Source: CAYUUP01 sp964447925
GTDB taxonomy: Bacteria > Bacillota > Clostridia > Oscillospirales > Oscillospiraceae
NCBI GenBank assembly: GCA_964447925.1
Contig: CAYUUP010000011.1
Span: 1 to 26,535, forward strand
DNA length: 26,535 nt
Direction of reading: 5' to 3'
The translations under genes and the position numbers were made by a program. The notes under the pieces are model-generated. The model was given only the letters and a program-made list of their open reading frames with translations. It ran no database searches and was not told the DNA's origin. Shown here piece by piece: positions 1 through 7,600 of the stretch; position 1 is the stretch's first letter; each line of letters opens with the position of its first letter.

Positions 1-1
1 C

Positions 2-1210
2 GCCGCCCACTGGAAATATAAGCAGGGGATGGCCAACCGGACGCTGGGCAGCGAAGAAACCTTTGAGTGGGTGAGAAAGCTGCTGGAGAGCCAACAGGAC
101 ACCGACGCGGAGGAATTTGTCCGCACCATGAAGGTGGATTTGTTTGCCGACGAGGTCTTTGTGTTCACCCCAAACGGTGACGTGAAGAGCCTCCCTGCCG
201 GTGCCACGCCCATCGACTTTGCCTACAGCATCCACTCCGCTGTGGGCAACTGCATGACGGGGGCCACAGTGAATGAGCGCATCGTCCCATTGGACACCGA
301 ACTGAAGAATGGTGATATCGTCCGGATACTCACCTCAAAAAATGCCCGCGGTCCAAGTCGAGACTGGATGAAGATTGCCAAGAGCAACGAGGCACGGAAT
401 AAAATCCGCCAGTGGTTCAAGCGAGAAAAGCGGGAGGAAAACATCGCCACCGGTCGGTCGGCGTTCGAGTCAGAGATCAAGCGGCAAGGCTTGACCCTCT
501 CTGCCGTCACGGCGGAGGATGTGCTGCCCGCTATCCTGAAAAAGGCGAAGTACGGCAGCTTGGACGATATGTATGCTGCCATAGGCTACGGCGGCGCAAT
601 GGCCTCTAAGCTGGCGGTTCGGGCCAGAGATGAGCTGAAGCGGCTGGATCGGGAGAAGCGGGAGCAGGCTGCCCAGCAGCAGATGATTCAAGATACTGAG
701 GAGCTTCATGTGGCCACCGGCATGGCGGCCCGGAAAGCGGAGACCCACTCCGATACCGGCATTATTGTGGAGGGCCTGGACAACTGCCTGGTTAAATTTG
801 CCAAGTGTTGCACCCCGGTTCCCGGTGATCCGGTTATCGGATTCATCACCAAGGGGCATGGTATCTCTGTCCACCGGCAGAGCTGCGCCAATGCTGTTGC
901 CGGCATGAAAAGCCCTGCCGAACGGGGGCGGTGGATTACCGTCTCCTGGGGCCAGAGCAAGCAGGAAAACTATCCCATCTCCCTGGAGATCTCCGCCAAA
1001 AACCGGGATAAGCTCTTTCTGGACATTGCCGCCACCCTGTCTGCCGCCAAGGTGCAGGTGGATTCCCTGTCCGCTAAAGGCGCACCGGATGGTTTTGCTG
1101 TGGTCACTGCCCTGGTGCAGGTGCATCACGTTGGTGAGGTGGACGCTGTCATCCGCAAGCTGGGGGGTATCTCCGGTGTCATGTCCGTCCAGAGAGCCGG
1201 CGGAAATTGA
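2..1210 (+). CDS. relA: RelA/SpoT bifunctional (p)ppGpp synthetase/hydrolase, C-terminal part (5' truncated by window)
   Basis: The frame is open from base 2, before any start codon. The first residues (AAHWKYKQG) match the end of the RelA/SpoT synthetase domain, so the catalytic half lies outside the window. Visible order: end of the synthetase region; a TGS domain at about visible residues 45-108 (VDLFADEVFVFTPNG, then DFAYSIHS); a helical region; a Cys-rich segment (VKFAKCCTPVPGD) typical of the RIS/zinc-finger domain; and a C-terminal ACT domain of about 75 residues (YPISLEISAKNRDKLF). In long RSH proteins these C-terminal domains bind the ribosome and switch between alarmone synthesis and hydrolysis during amino-acid starvation. 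The single Gram-positive RSH enzyme is usually named relA or rel, and the missing part prevents checking that both activities are intact. It ends 58 bp from convergent spoIID. Confidence 0.95.
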   Translation, partial: AAHWKYKQGMANRTLGSEETFEWVRKLLESQQDTDAEEFVRTMKVDLFADEVFVFTPNGDVKSLPAGATPIDFAYSIHSAVGNCMTGATVNERIVPLDTELKNGDIVRILTSKNARGPSRDWMKIAKSNEARNKIRQWFKREKREENIATGRSAFESEIKRQGLTLSAVTAEDVLPAILKKAKYGSLDDMYAAIGYGGAMASKLAVRARDELKRLDREKREQAAQQQMIQDTEELHVATGMAARKAETHSDTGIIVEGLDNCLVKFAKCCTPVPGDPVIGFITKGHGISVHRQSCANAVAGMKSPAERGRWITVSWGQSKQENYPISLEISAKNRDKLFLDIAATLSAAKVQVDSLSAKGAPDGFAVVTALVQVHHVGEVDAVIRKLGGISGVMSVQRAGGN

Positions 1211-1268
1211 AGCCCGTCCCCATATCTATTCGGGCCTGCTTCCGGGCAGGGTACTCTCTCCGTTTTCT

Positions 1269-2318
1269 TCACCCCATCTCCAACACTGCAGCCCCCGGAT
1301 AATACCACTCCAGAATTTCCACATAAGTTTTCCCCTGGGCCGCCAAGGCGTTGGCCCCATACTGGCTCATGCCGACCCCGTGGCCATAGCCAGTGACATA
1401 AAAAGTGGCGGATTCATCACCAAGTCTCAGCTCAAAGGAGGCGGAGCGTAAGTTAAAAAGGGTGCGCAGTTGGGTAGCCCGAACGTTGACGCCACCGATG
1501 GTGATGGAATACAGTGCGCCGCAGTCATCATATACTGTCTCCCCCAGCCAGGTGGAGGCATCATCTTCCAGGCTGGCATCGGGATATGCGGATAAAAAGG
1601 CTTCCCGAAAAGCAGAGAGGCTCAGGGTGACAGTGCTGTAGTAGTTGGGAACCTCAGCTCCCTCGGGGCTCTCCACCTCCACCAGATAAGGAACCGCAGA
1701 ACCCCAGACCTCCTCTGCAGATTTAGTATAGCCTGCGGATGAGGCGTGAAAGACTGCCAGAATCGGTTCACTATCATAGTAGATGGCCATACCATCAGTG
1801 GAGGACACTGCCTGGGTGAGCTTTTCCTCATATTTTGACGCACTGCTTCCCCAACTCTCCAGCCGGGCCTCCCGGCTAATCCATGCCTGACAGCAGCCAG
1901 AGTCGGTACATATATCGGCATTGGGATGGGCGGAATTGGGATTTGCCATGCGATAGAGGGTGTATGTACGGGCAGCGGACACCTGAGCCTTTAGAGCCTC
2001 CAATGCGAAGGATGCGGGCATCTCTGCCGCCGCCACCTCCCACAGGTAGTCATCCAGTGCCTTTTCCACAAGTTCTCCGTCGATCAGCACCTTGAGGGTC
2101 ACTTCAGCATCGCAGGAGGGAAGGACCGTCTCTTCCTCCAGCATCTCCGGTTTTGAGCCTGACGATGGATCTGCCACCTTGCCATCATCCTCTGCTTCTG
2201 TGGGCATCTGCTCCGATTCTGATTCCCGGGCGTAGCTGTCCTGTCCCCCTACCAGGAGCCAGGGAATTATCAGCGCCAGAACCAGCATCAGCGCTCCGGC
2301 GGTCAGTGTCTGCCGCAT
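1269..2318 (-). CDS. spoIID: Stage II sporulation protein D (SpoIID), septal peptidoglycan lytic transglycosylase
   Basis: 349 residues with an N-terminal membrane anchor (about residues 5-24) and an extracytoplasmic SpoIID/LytB domain. The catalytic-glutamate region is visible as YLWEVAAAEMP (Glu99). It is followed by LKAQVSAARTY and a zinc-site-like cluster, His131, Cys137, Cys142 and Cys143, in the spacing seen in clostridial SpoIID. The family's C-terminal signature HGVGMSQYGANALA is intact. SpoIID cuts glycan strands in the mother cell during engulfment, working with SpoIIM and SpoIIP, neither of which is nearby. The ATG start has a GAGGTG ribosome site 6-7 bases upstream. A mother-cell sigma-E promoter is expected from the family, but I found no convincing match. 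The length is normal. This is the clearest evidence in the window that the organism sporulates. Confidence 0.95.
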   Translation of the reverse strand: MRQTLTAGALMLVLALIIPWLLVGGQDSYARESESEQMPTEAEDDGKVADPSSGSKPEMLEEETVLPSCDAEVTLKVLIDGELVEKALDDYLWEVAAAEMPASFALEALKAQVSAARTYTLYRMANPNSAHPNADICTDSGCCQAWISREARLESWGSSASKYEEKLTQAVSSTDGMAIYYDSEPILAVFHASSAGYTKSAEEVWGSAVPYLVEVESPEGAEVPNYYSTVTLSLSAFREAFLSAYPDASLEDDASTWLGETVYDDCGALYSITIGGVNVRATQLRTLFNLRSASFELRLGDESATFYVTGYGHGVGMSQYGANALAAQGKTYVEILEWYYPGAAVLEMG

Positions 2319-2401
2319 ATGGTTTCACCTCAATTCTTTTGCACATTTGCAAGATTGTAATTCGCAAAATTCAAATAACAGATTATTCACACCTTATTCA
2401 T

Positions 2402-2430
2402 TTGACAGTTAGAAGGGAATGTGTTACAAT
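2402..2430 (+). promoter_or_regulatory. Sigma-A promoter for the citrate synthase gene
   Basis: TTGACA (2402-2407), a 17-bp spacer, then TACAAT (2425-2430). This is close to the vegetative consensus and the best promoter match in the window. Transcription would start near 2437, leaving a leader of about 128 nt before the ATG at 2565. Confidence 0.75.
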
Positions 2431-2491
2431 TAAGTTGCTCATACTTCGGTACAGGCTCTGGCGCATACTAAATAGCTGATTGGCTCCCTGA

Positions 2492-2523
2492 TTCCGCAAG
2501 ACCAGTGAATGGATGTTGCGGAT
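2492..2523 (+). promoter_or_regulatory. Hairpin in the citrate synthase leader
   Basis: A 7-bp inverted repeat, tccgcaa / ttgcgga (about 2493-2499 and 2516-2522), encloses a 16-nt loop and is followed by a short T-rich stretch (tttctgtt) within the predicted 5' untranslated region. It could be a weak attenuator or an mRNA structure. The long loop makes it a poor classical terminator. Confidence 0.3.
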
Positions 2524-2564
2524 TTCTGTTATTAATGAGCAAAAAGAAAAGGCGATGATGCAGC

Positions 2565-3935
2565 ATGAACACAGATATGACCCCTCAGACCGCCCAAGTC
2601 ATCGGAGAACTGGAACACGCTTTCCGGCAGCGGGACACCATCGACCCTGAACTCTATCGCAAGGGAGACATCAAACGGGGGCTGCGAAAAGCAGATGGCA
2701 CTGGCGTTATGGTAGGCTTGACCCAGGTGGGTTCTGTCCAGGGCTACTATGTGGAGGACGGCGAGAAGCGCCCCGCCAGTGGACGGCTTATCTATCAGGG
2801 CATCAATATCGAAGATCTGATCCGGGGCTTTGTCACAGAACGCCGGTTTGGCTTTGAGGAGACGTGCTATCTGCTGCTCACTGGCTCCCTGCCCAATCAG
2901 GATCAGCTCTCCAGCTTCTGCCAGACGCTGGAGGACTGCCGCCCTCTGCCCCCTATGTTCACTGAGGATATGATTCTGAAGGCCCCCAGCGCCAACGTCA
3001 TGAACAAGCTGGCCCGGGCAATTCTTACACTCTATTCCTATGACCCAGACCCGGAAACTATGACATTGGAGAATGAACTTCGAATTGCGGTGAGCCTAAT
3101 TGCCCGGTGCCCTATGATTGTGGCCCATGCCTATGCAGCTAAGCGATGCTATTTTGACGGCGATTCGCTCTATTTGCATCACTCTCAGGAGGGGATGTCC
3201 CTATCGGAGAACTTCCTCTACGCCGTGCGTCATGATAATCAGTTTACCCCCGAGGAGGCCCGACTGCTGGATCTGTGCCTGGTACTCCATGCCGAGCATG
3301 GTGGCGGTAATAACTCCGCCTTCACCTGCCGGGTTATGTCCTCGGCCCACACGGATATTTTTTCTGCCATTTCAGCGGCTGTGGGATCGCTGAAGGGCCT
3401 GCGCCATGGCGGAGCCAATGTCAAGTCCAAGCAGATGATTGATGTCATCGGGGACAACGTCTCGGACTGGAAGGATGATGACGAGATTGCAGCTGTATTG
3501 GAAAAAATCCTTCGCAGGGAACTGGGAGACGGTTCCGGCCTCATTTATGGTATGGGCCACGCTATCTATACCCTCTCCGACCCTCGGGCTAAAATTCTGA
3601 AGCGGTTTGCCCGAAGCCTTGCTGTCAAAAAAGGAATGGCAGATCGACTGGATTTAATTGAAGCGGTGGAGCGGCTTACGCCCGAGGTGTTCTATCAAGC
3701 CACCGGCAAGCGGAAGATTATCTGCGCCAATGTAGACCTCTATTCTGGCTTCGTCTATCAAATGCTGAATATCCCGGAGGAGCTGTATACCCCTCTCTTT
3801 GCGATTGCCCGGATGGTGGGCTGGTGCGCACACCGTTTGGAGGAGGTCTACACCGGCAACAATAAGATCATCCGCCCGGCCTATAAGGCCGTAGCTCCAG
3901 TTCAGCCCTTCGTTCCGCTGTCGGAGCGGGAATAA
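2565..3935 (+). CDS. gltA: Citrate synthase (citrate/2-methylcitrate synthase family)
   Basis: 456 residues. The catalytic triad can be assigned by family motifs: His281 in LKGLRHGGANV, His332 in GMGHAIYTLSDPRA, and Asp391 in NVDLYSGFVYQM. The substrate-site segment LHAEHGGGNNSAFTCRV (His245) also fits. The enzyme condenses acetyl-CoA with oxaloacetate. In fermentative clostridia this usually feeds the oxidative branch of an incomplete TCA cycle, giving 2-oxoglutarate and glutamate. The first 50 or so residues form an extension relative to short bacterial type-II enzymes, as in other clostridial members. A 2-methylcitrate synthase role cannot be excluded from sequence, although no prp genes are adjacent. 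The ATG is preceded by a modest AAGGCGATG ribosome site. It has its own strong promoter and appears monocistronic; no clear terminator was seen in the 170 bp downstream. Confidence 0.93.
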   Translation: MNTDMTPQTAQVIGELEHAFRQRDTIDPELYRKGDIKRGLRKADGTGVMVGLTQVGSVQGYYVEDGEKRPASGRLIYQGINIEDLIRGFVTERRFGFEETCYLLLTGSLPNQDQLSSFCQTLEDCRPLPPMFTEDMILKAPSANVMNKLARAILTLYSYDPDPETMTLENELRIAVSLIARCPMIVAHAYAAKRCYFDGDSLYLHHSQEGMSLSENFLYAVRHDNQFTPEEARLLDLCLVLHAEHGGGNNSAFTCRVMSSAHTDIFSAISAAVGSLKGLRHGGANVKSKQMIDVIGDNVSDWKDDDEIAAVLEKILRRELGDGSGLIYGMGHAIYTLSDPRAKILKRFARSLAVKKGMADRLDLIEAVERLTPEVFYQATGKRKIICANVDLYSGFVYQMLNIPEELYTPLFAIARMVGWCAHRLEEVYTGNNKIIRPAYKAVAPVQPFVPLSERE

Positions 3936-4107
3936 GGGCTGGACATTCAAAAAGGAAGGTACAATCCCTCACTGCAGTTGGCCATGGATATCGCGGGCAA
4001 TGATTTTATAGACCGGACAGTTCGGTCGGGCAGGATTGGTGCGGAGAAGCATAATCCTGCCCTGTTCGGCAGAAGCTATCCGCATCCGATCAGAGGAGGA
4101 AAGCACT

Positions 4108-4299
4108 GTGAACGGAAAAATTGACCATCCCATAAGTACACTGCCTATCGGCCTTGCCATGGCGTTGGGGGACAACATTCCGGCAATGAACGTCTTTTCC
4201 GGAATGACTCCGGCAGGACAGCAGGAGATTATCTGTAGGGCGCGGGCGGTGCGCTCTCAGGATGAGATGCGGGCCCTGGTGGCTGGATTGGTGAGATGA
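4108..4299 (+). CDS. Small conserved clostridial protein, 63 residues, unknown function
   Basis: Start chosen at GTG 4108 because AGAGGAGGAAA lies 7-8 bases upstream; an upstream in-frame start at 4036 has no ribosome site. The product begins MNGKIDHPISTLPIGLAMALGDN and ends in a helical, charged stretch (QDEMRALVAGLVR). Proteins of this size and wording (a PIGLAMAL motif, an NVFSGMTPAGQ-like turn, then a short helix) recur as hypothetical proteins in clostridia. I know of no assigned function. It has no signal peptide, no membrane segment and one cysteine. It lies between citrate synthase and the terminator shared with the response-regulator operon. Confidence 0.7.
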   Translation: MNGKIDHPISTLPIGLAMALGDNIPAMNVFSGMTPAGQQEIICRARAVRSQDEMRALVAGLVR

Positions 4300-4301
4300 G
4301 T

Positions 4302-4338
4302 AAAAAGCGGCGCAGCCTGTGAGAGGCCGCGCCGCTTG
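4302..4338 (-). terminator. Rho-independent terminator of the comEA/response-regulator operon (probably bidirectional)
   Basis: Perfect 9-bp inverted repeat aagcggcgc (4305-4313) / gcgccgctt (4329-4337) with a 15-nt loop. Read leftward it is followed by a T run (the complement of 4302-4306), giving a textbook intrinsic terminator 17 bp after the response-regulator stop. Read rightward the U tail is weak, but it may also end the 63-residue gene. Confidence 0.8.
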
Positions 4339-4354
4339 CTGTACCGGTCCAGCT

Positions 4355-5038
4355 TTACCCCTTCAGGTAGTAGCCAACACCCCATTTGGTCATGAGATAG
4401 ACGGGAGCTGCGGGATTTGGCTCCAGCTTTTCCCGCAGCCGCCGGATATGGACATCCACCGTGCGATAGTCCCCCTGATATTCATAGCCCCAGACCAGAT
4501 CCAGCAGGCTCTCCCGGCTGTATACCCGGTCGGGATTGCGCATCAGCAGTTCAAGCAGGTCAAACTCCCGGGCTGTCAGCTCTGTGGGCTTTCCGTCCCG
4601 GACGGCCAACCGCCGCTCCAGATCCAGCTCCAGTTCTCGAACGGTAAGCCGGACAGCTTTTTGGGGGTTTTCCCTTGCGGAGGTCCGGCGGAGCAGAGCT
4701 TTGATGCGGGCCTTCAGCTCCAAAATATTGAAAGGCTTGGTCATATAATCGTCCGCACCGCAGTCAAAGCCCATCAGCTTGTCCATATCCTCGCTCCGGG
4801 CCGTGAGCATGATGATGGGTACATTGGAAAACTCCCGGATCTGGGTGCAGGCCTGATAGCCGTCCAGCTGCGGCATCATCAGATCCAGAATAATCAGGTC
4901 AACATTTCCCTCTCTGGCTTGGGTCACCGCCTGCTCGCCATCGCTGGCGGTGACCACCTCATACCCCTCATGCTCCAGATTAAACTGGATACCTTTCACC
5001 AGCAGCCGCTCATCGTCTGCCACTAGAATTTTCATCAT
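4355..5038 (-). CDS. OmpR/PhoB-family two-component response regulator (orphan)
   Basis: 227 residues. The receiver domain occupies about 3-117 with the acidic pocket D8/D9, phospho-acceptor Asp52 (LIILDLMMP), Thr79 and Lys101 (YMTKPF), all intact. A winged-helix DNA-binding domain spans about 130-226 (LTAREFDLLELLMRNPDRVYSRESLL, then TVDVHIRRLREKLE). It resembles the WalR/ResD/PhoP class. The start is the first of two ATGs, with GCGAGGAA upstream. It begins 15 bp after the comEA stop on the same strand, so the two are probably cotranscribed. No histidine kinase is adjacent, so its sensor must be encoded elsewhere. The degenerate kinase at 24.5 kb is an unlikely partner because it lacks the phospho-acceptor histidine. 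Confidence 0.93.
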   Translation of the reverse strand: MMKILVADDERLLVKGIQFNLEHEGYEVVTASDGEQAVTQAREGNVDLIILDLMMPQLDGYQACTQIREFSNVPIIMLTARSEDMDKLMGFDCGADDYMTKPFNILELKARIKALLRRTSARENPQKAVRLTVRELELDLERRLAVRDGKPTELTAREFDLLELLMRNPDRVYSRESLLDLVWGYEYQGDYRTVDVHIRRLREKLEPNPAAPVYLMTKWGVGYYLKG

Positions 5039-5053
5039 TTGTTCCTCGCTTTT

Positions 5054-5563
5054 TTATTCCAATGTAATTTCCGTAACGATTAGGGACAGGGTGTATTCCC
5101 CGATACCTTCTACGTTCAGCAGTTCTTCCAGGCTCTGAAAGCCGCCGTGGGCTTCCCGGTATTCAACAATAGCCGCTGCCTTGGCCGGGCCAATGCCGGA
5201 GAGAGTTTGAAGATCTTCCTCAGACGCGGTGTTAATATTGATCTTCTTATGGGCAGCCCCACCCGCTGAATCTGATTCTTCCTCTGAGAACCCCTCGTTG
5301 CCGACGGCCTCCGCGCTCTCATCTAACATATCTGTTCCGGCACTATTGCTGGCACCATCAGCGCCCGCTTCATCCTGGTCAGTGGGAAGGGAGGAGGAGC
5401 CCCGTTCCGTCTCCACGGCGGCAATTTCGGCCTGGGAATTCCGCTGCAGATAAAAGTAGCAAAGGGTGACGCAGACAAAGAGAGCGGTCAGCAAAATTAA
5501 GAGGCAGGTAGCCCAATTTTCTTTACAGAATTTCCGCAATTTTCCGCGCCCTCCCCATTGCAC
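5054..5563 (-). CDS. comEA: ComEA-like helix-hairpin-helix DNA-binding membrane protein
   Basis: Up to 169 residues: short basic N terminus, one membrane segment (about residues 17-40, ATCLLILLTALFVCVTLCYF), a Ser/Glu/Ala-rich linker of about 60 residues, then a C-terminal double helix-hairpin-helix (INTASEEDLQTLSGIGPAKA, later LLNVEGIGEYT). ComEA binds incoming double-stranded DNA at the membrane during transformation. The SLBB domain that commonly precedes the HhH in ComEA is absent. comEC and other competence genes are not adjacent, so a role other than DNA uptake is possible. The start is uncertain: GTG at 5563 has no ribosome site, whereas an in-frame TTG at 5539-5537 follows GGGGAGGG and would give 161 residues. 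Confidence 0.8.
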   Translation of the reverse strand: MQWGGRGKLRKFCKENWATCLLILLTALFVCVTLCYFYLQRNSQAEIAAVETERGSSSLPTDQDEAGADGASNSAGTDMLDESAEAVGNEGFSEEESDSAGGAAHKKININTASEEDLQTLSGIGPAKAAAIVEYREAHGGFQSLEELLNVEGIGEYTLSLIVTEITLE

Positions 5564-5586
5564 GAGATTGATATGTTTGATATAAT
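5558..5586 (+). promoter_or_regulatory. Sigma-A promoter for the carboxypeptidase gene
   Basis: TTGCAC (5558-5563), 17-bp spacer, TATAAT (5581-5586), with an extended -10 TG at 5578-5579. The predicted start is near 5593, leaving a leader of about 70 nt. It overlaps the first codons of comEA on the other strand. Confidence 0.7.
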
Positions 5587-5626
5587 GAAAGTGTCAGGCT
5601 GGGACTATATTCCCACCTTACTATAA

Positions 5627-5635
5627 ATTATAACA
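5627..5635 (-). promoter_or_regulatory. Candidate extended -10 promoter for comEA/response regulator
   Basis: On the minus strand the sequence reads TGT-TATAAT (-10 hexamer complement at 5627-5632). No good -35 is visible, which an extended -10 tolerates. The predicted start near 5620 lies downstream of the oppositely directed dacF start, so the two transcripts would overlap by roughly 27 nt. Confidence 0.45.
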
Positions 5636-5663
5636 CATTGTGCCACATTTGGGGAGCTGTATT

Positions 5664-7046
5664 ATGAAAAAAAATCGCGTAATCTCTCTGGTGATGCTGC
5701 TTGCCGTGATGATATCCCTGATGAACCAAACCGCCTGGGCTTCCGTCTCAGACATCGTAGATAACATGGAGGTAGACGCTAATGCCGCCCTGCTGATGGA
5801 TTTGGACAGCGGCTATGTGATGTATGAACAGGACGCCGACAAGGTGCTGTACCCTGCCAGCACCACCAAGATCATGACCGCCCTGCTGGTGCTGGAGGCA
5901 GTGGATGCCGGAAAGCTGTCTTTGGATGAGAAGATTACGGCTCCTTCCACCACATGGGATGGAATATCCTGGGACAGCAGCAATCAGAACATACAGATTG
6001 GTGAGCAGATATCGGTCAGGGATCTGCTGTACTGTCTGATGGTGGCCTCTGCCTGCGAAGCGGCCAATGTGCTGGCCGTGGCGGTCAGCGGCTCCGTCGA
6101 AGCCTTTGTGGGGGAGATGAACAGCCGGGCGGCAGAGTTGGGCTGCACCAACACCCATTTTGTCAATGCCCATGGGCTGCATGACGATAACCACTATACC
6201 ACTGCCCGGGATATGGCCATAATTGCCGCAAAAGCCATGGAAAACAGCACCTTCCGCACCATTGTAGCCACTGCGGATTATACGGTTGAGGCTACTAATA
6301 TGTCCGACAGCCGCCACTTCTACAGCACCAATGGTCTGCTGTCCAACTATCGCGTTAGTGGCTATTATTACAGCTACGCCATCGGCATCAAGACCGGATC
6401 CACCAGCGAAGCGGGCTACTGCCTGGTTTCCGCCGCCGAGAAGGACGGCCAGACCCTGCTGTGCGTGGTCATGGGAGCAGAACTCGAATATGATGACAAC
6501 GGCGCCATCGTAGACCGCAATCAGTTCTCCGAAAGTATCCGACTCTTTGAGTGGGGCTTTGAAAACTTCTCCTATCAGACCATTCTAGATACCAGCAACC
6601 CGGTTAGAGAGGTAGAGGTCACGATGTCCAGCGAGACAGACTATGTTGCGGTGGTGGCGGACGGCACCCTGGAAGCCCAGCTGCCCAATGATGTAACGGC
6701 GGATATGTTCCGATGGGTCATTGATCTGCCGGAGTCGGTGGAGGCACCAGTAGAGGAGGGGGATGTGCTGGGGACCCTTACTCTGATGCTGGATGACGAG
6801 GAATACGGCACAGTGAACCTGGTTGCTCTCAACAGCGTGGAACGATCGGAGTTCCTTGCAACCAAGGAAAGAGTCATCTCTATCCTGTCCGATACCCGCA
6901 CACAGGTTTTGATCATTGCTGCTGTGGTGCTGCTGCTGATCCTCATTATCCTTTTGACAGCGCTTCACCGGAGAAAAAAACGCCGCCGACGTTCCGGGGC
7001 GTCCCGTCCCGTCCAGAATTACCGGGGCGGAAGGCGCCGCAGGTAA
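5664..7046 (+). CDS. dacF: Serine-type D-Ala-D-Ala carboxypeptidase (penicillin-binding protein 5/DacF family)
   Basis: 460 residues from ATG 5664, chosen because GGGGAG lies 7 bases upstream; an earlier in-frame codon at 5640 lacks a site. Signal peptide about 1-26 ending AWA. Peptidase S11 domain: active-site SxxK at Ser66-Lys69 (PASTTKIM) and KTG at 243-245 (GIKTGSTSEAG). The SxN element reads SAC (129-131, ASACEAAN), with Cys in the usual Asn position. A beta-rich PBP5 C-terminal domain follows, then a true C-terminal transmembrane helix (VLIIAAVVLLLILIILLTAL) and a very basic cytoplasmic tail. The enzyme removes the terminal D-Ala of peptidoglycan stem peptides at the outer membrane face and limits cross-linking. 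Sporulation-linked DacF is the commonest name in clostridia; dacA or dacB usage is equally possible. It may be transcribed together with the small membrane protein that follows. Confidence 0.92.
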   Translation: MKKNRVISLVMLLAVMISLMNQTAWASVSDIVDNMEVDANAALLMDLDSGYVMYEQDADKVLYPASTTKIMTALLVLEAVDAGKLSLDEKITAPSTTWDGISWDSSNQNIQIGEQISVRDLLYCLMVASACEAANVLAVAVSGSVEAFVGEMNSRAAELGCTNTHFVNAHGLHDDNHYTTARDMAIIAAKAMENSTFRTIVATADYTVEATNMSDSRHFYSTNGLLSNYRVSGYYYSYAIGIKTGSTSEAGYCLVSAAEKDGQTLLCVVMGAELEYDDNGAIVDRNQFSESIRLFEWGFENFSYQTILDTSNPVREVEVTMSSETDYVAVVADGTLEAQLPNDVTADMFRWVIDLPESVEAPVEEGDVLGTLTLMLDDEEYGTVNLVALNSVERSEFLATKERVISILSDTRTQVLIIAAVVLLLILIILLTALHRRKKRRRRSGASRPVQNYRGGRRRR

Positions 7047-7102
7047 TGCCGGAGAGTTCCAGAAAAGGGTGACAAGCTCAGAGAAAAAAGGAGCGAGGGA
7101 TT

Positions 7103-7480
7103 ATGTTGAGCATGATAGGGCTGTTCCTGATTTATATCAGTATTCTTGTGCTGGGGGGACTGATGCTTGGGGGGGCTTTTGGCTATGCCTCTGTTGTCTG
7201 CATCGCCTTTGCTGTGACCTTTTGGCTGGGTGTGCTGGCACTGCTGGTAGGGCTGGTGACTGGTGGCGTGATGGGCGCGCAGGCAGGGAGGTGGAAGATG
7301 TTCTGGCGTTGTCTTGGCGTGGGAGCCATGGTTTTTCTCTTTGCCATGATCTGCGCGGTGGTGTTCCTCATCTTCTCCAGCTTTGTGGAGGCTGCACGTT
7401 CTATCGGTGAGATAGCGGGCTTTACCGATGAGTCGGCCATTCTGCTGCGGCACCTGTTCTTTCCGTGGGAGCGATTCTGA
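7103..7480 (+). CDS. Small integral membrane protein, unknown function
   Basis: 125 residues starting at ATG 7103, with AAGGAGCGAGGG upstream. It is mostly hydrophobic, with about three membrane segments near residues 4-26, 30-57 and 70-95. The glycine-rich first half suggests tightly packed helices. The hydrophilic C-terminal tail (about 96-125, SFVEAARSIGEIAGFTDES) ends FPWERF. I recognise no family. It starts 56 bp after the carboxypeptidase stop with no terminator between, so cotranscription and an envelope-related role are plausible but only inferred from position. Confidence 0.7.
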   Translation: MLSMIGLFLIYISILVLGGLMLGGAFGYASVVCIAFAVTFWLGVLALLVGLVTGGVMGAQAGRWKMFWRCLGVGAMVFLFAMICAVVFLIFSSFVEAARSIGEIAGFTDESAILLRHLFFPWERF

Positions 7481-7516
7481 CCGGCTGACTCGTCAACCTG
7501 ATCTTAGAAGACAGTG

Positions 7517-7564
7517 AAGGCGCCAGCCCGTGACCCATATGTGGTCACGGGCTGGCGCCTTTTG
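7517..7564. terminator. Strong rho-independent terminator between convergent genes
   Basis: Perfect 19-bp inverted repeat (left arm 7517-7535, right arm 7543-7561) with a 7-nt loop and a rightward tail of TTTT. It closes the carboxypeptidase/membrane-protein unit. It can also fold in transcripts from the leftward glycosyltransferase gene that ends at 7601, though the U tail in that direction is poor. Confidence 0.9.
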
Positions 7565-7600
7565 CCTGTCGGTTATCTCGCAGCCTGATGCAGGCGTCCC

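Noticed and set aside
1211..1268. Possible terminator between relA and spoIID
   Set aside because: Two short 5-bp stems are present, but neither is followed directly by a U tract; too weak to call.
3969..4178. 69-codon leftward frame downstream of citrate synthase
   Set aside because: There is no ribosome site, and it overlaps the start of the better supported 63-residue gene.
4319..5026. 235-codon rightward frame opposite the response regulator
   Set aside because: It is antisense to a gene with complete receiver and winged-helix motifs, shows no family resemblance, and is a product of codon bias.
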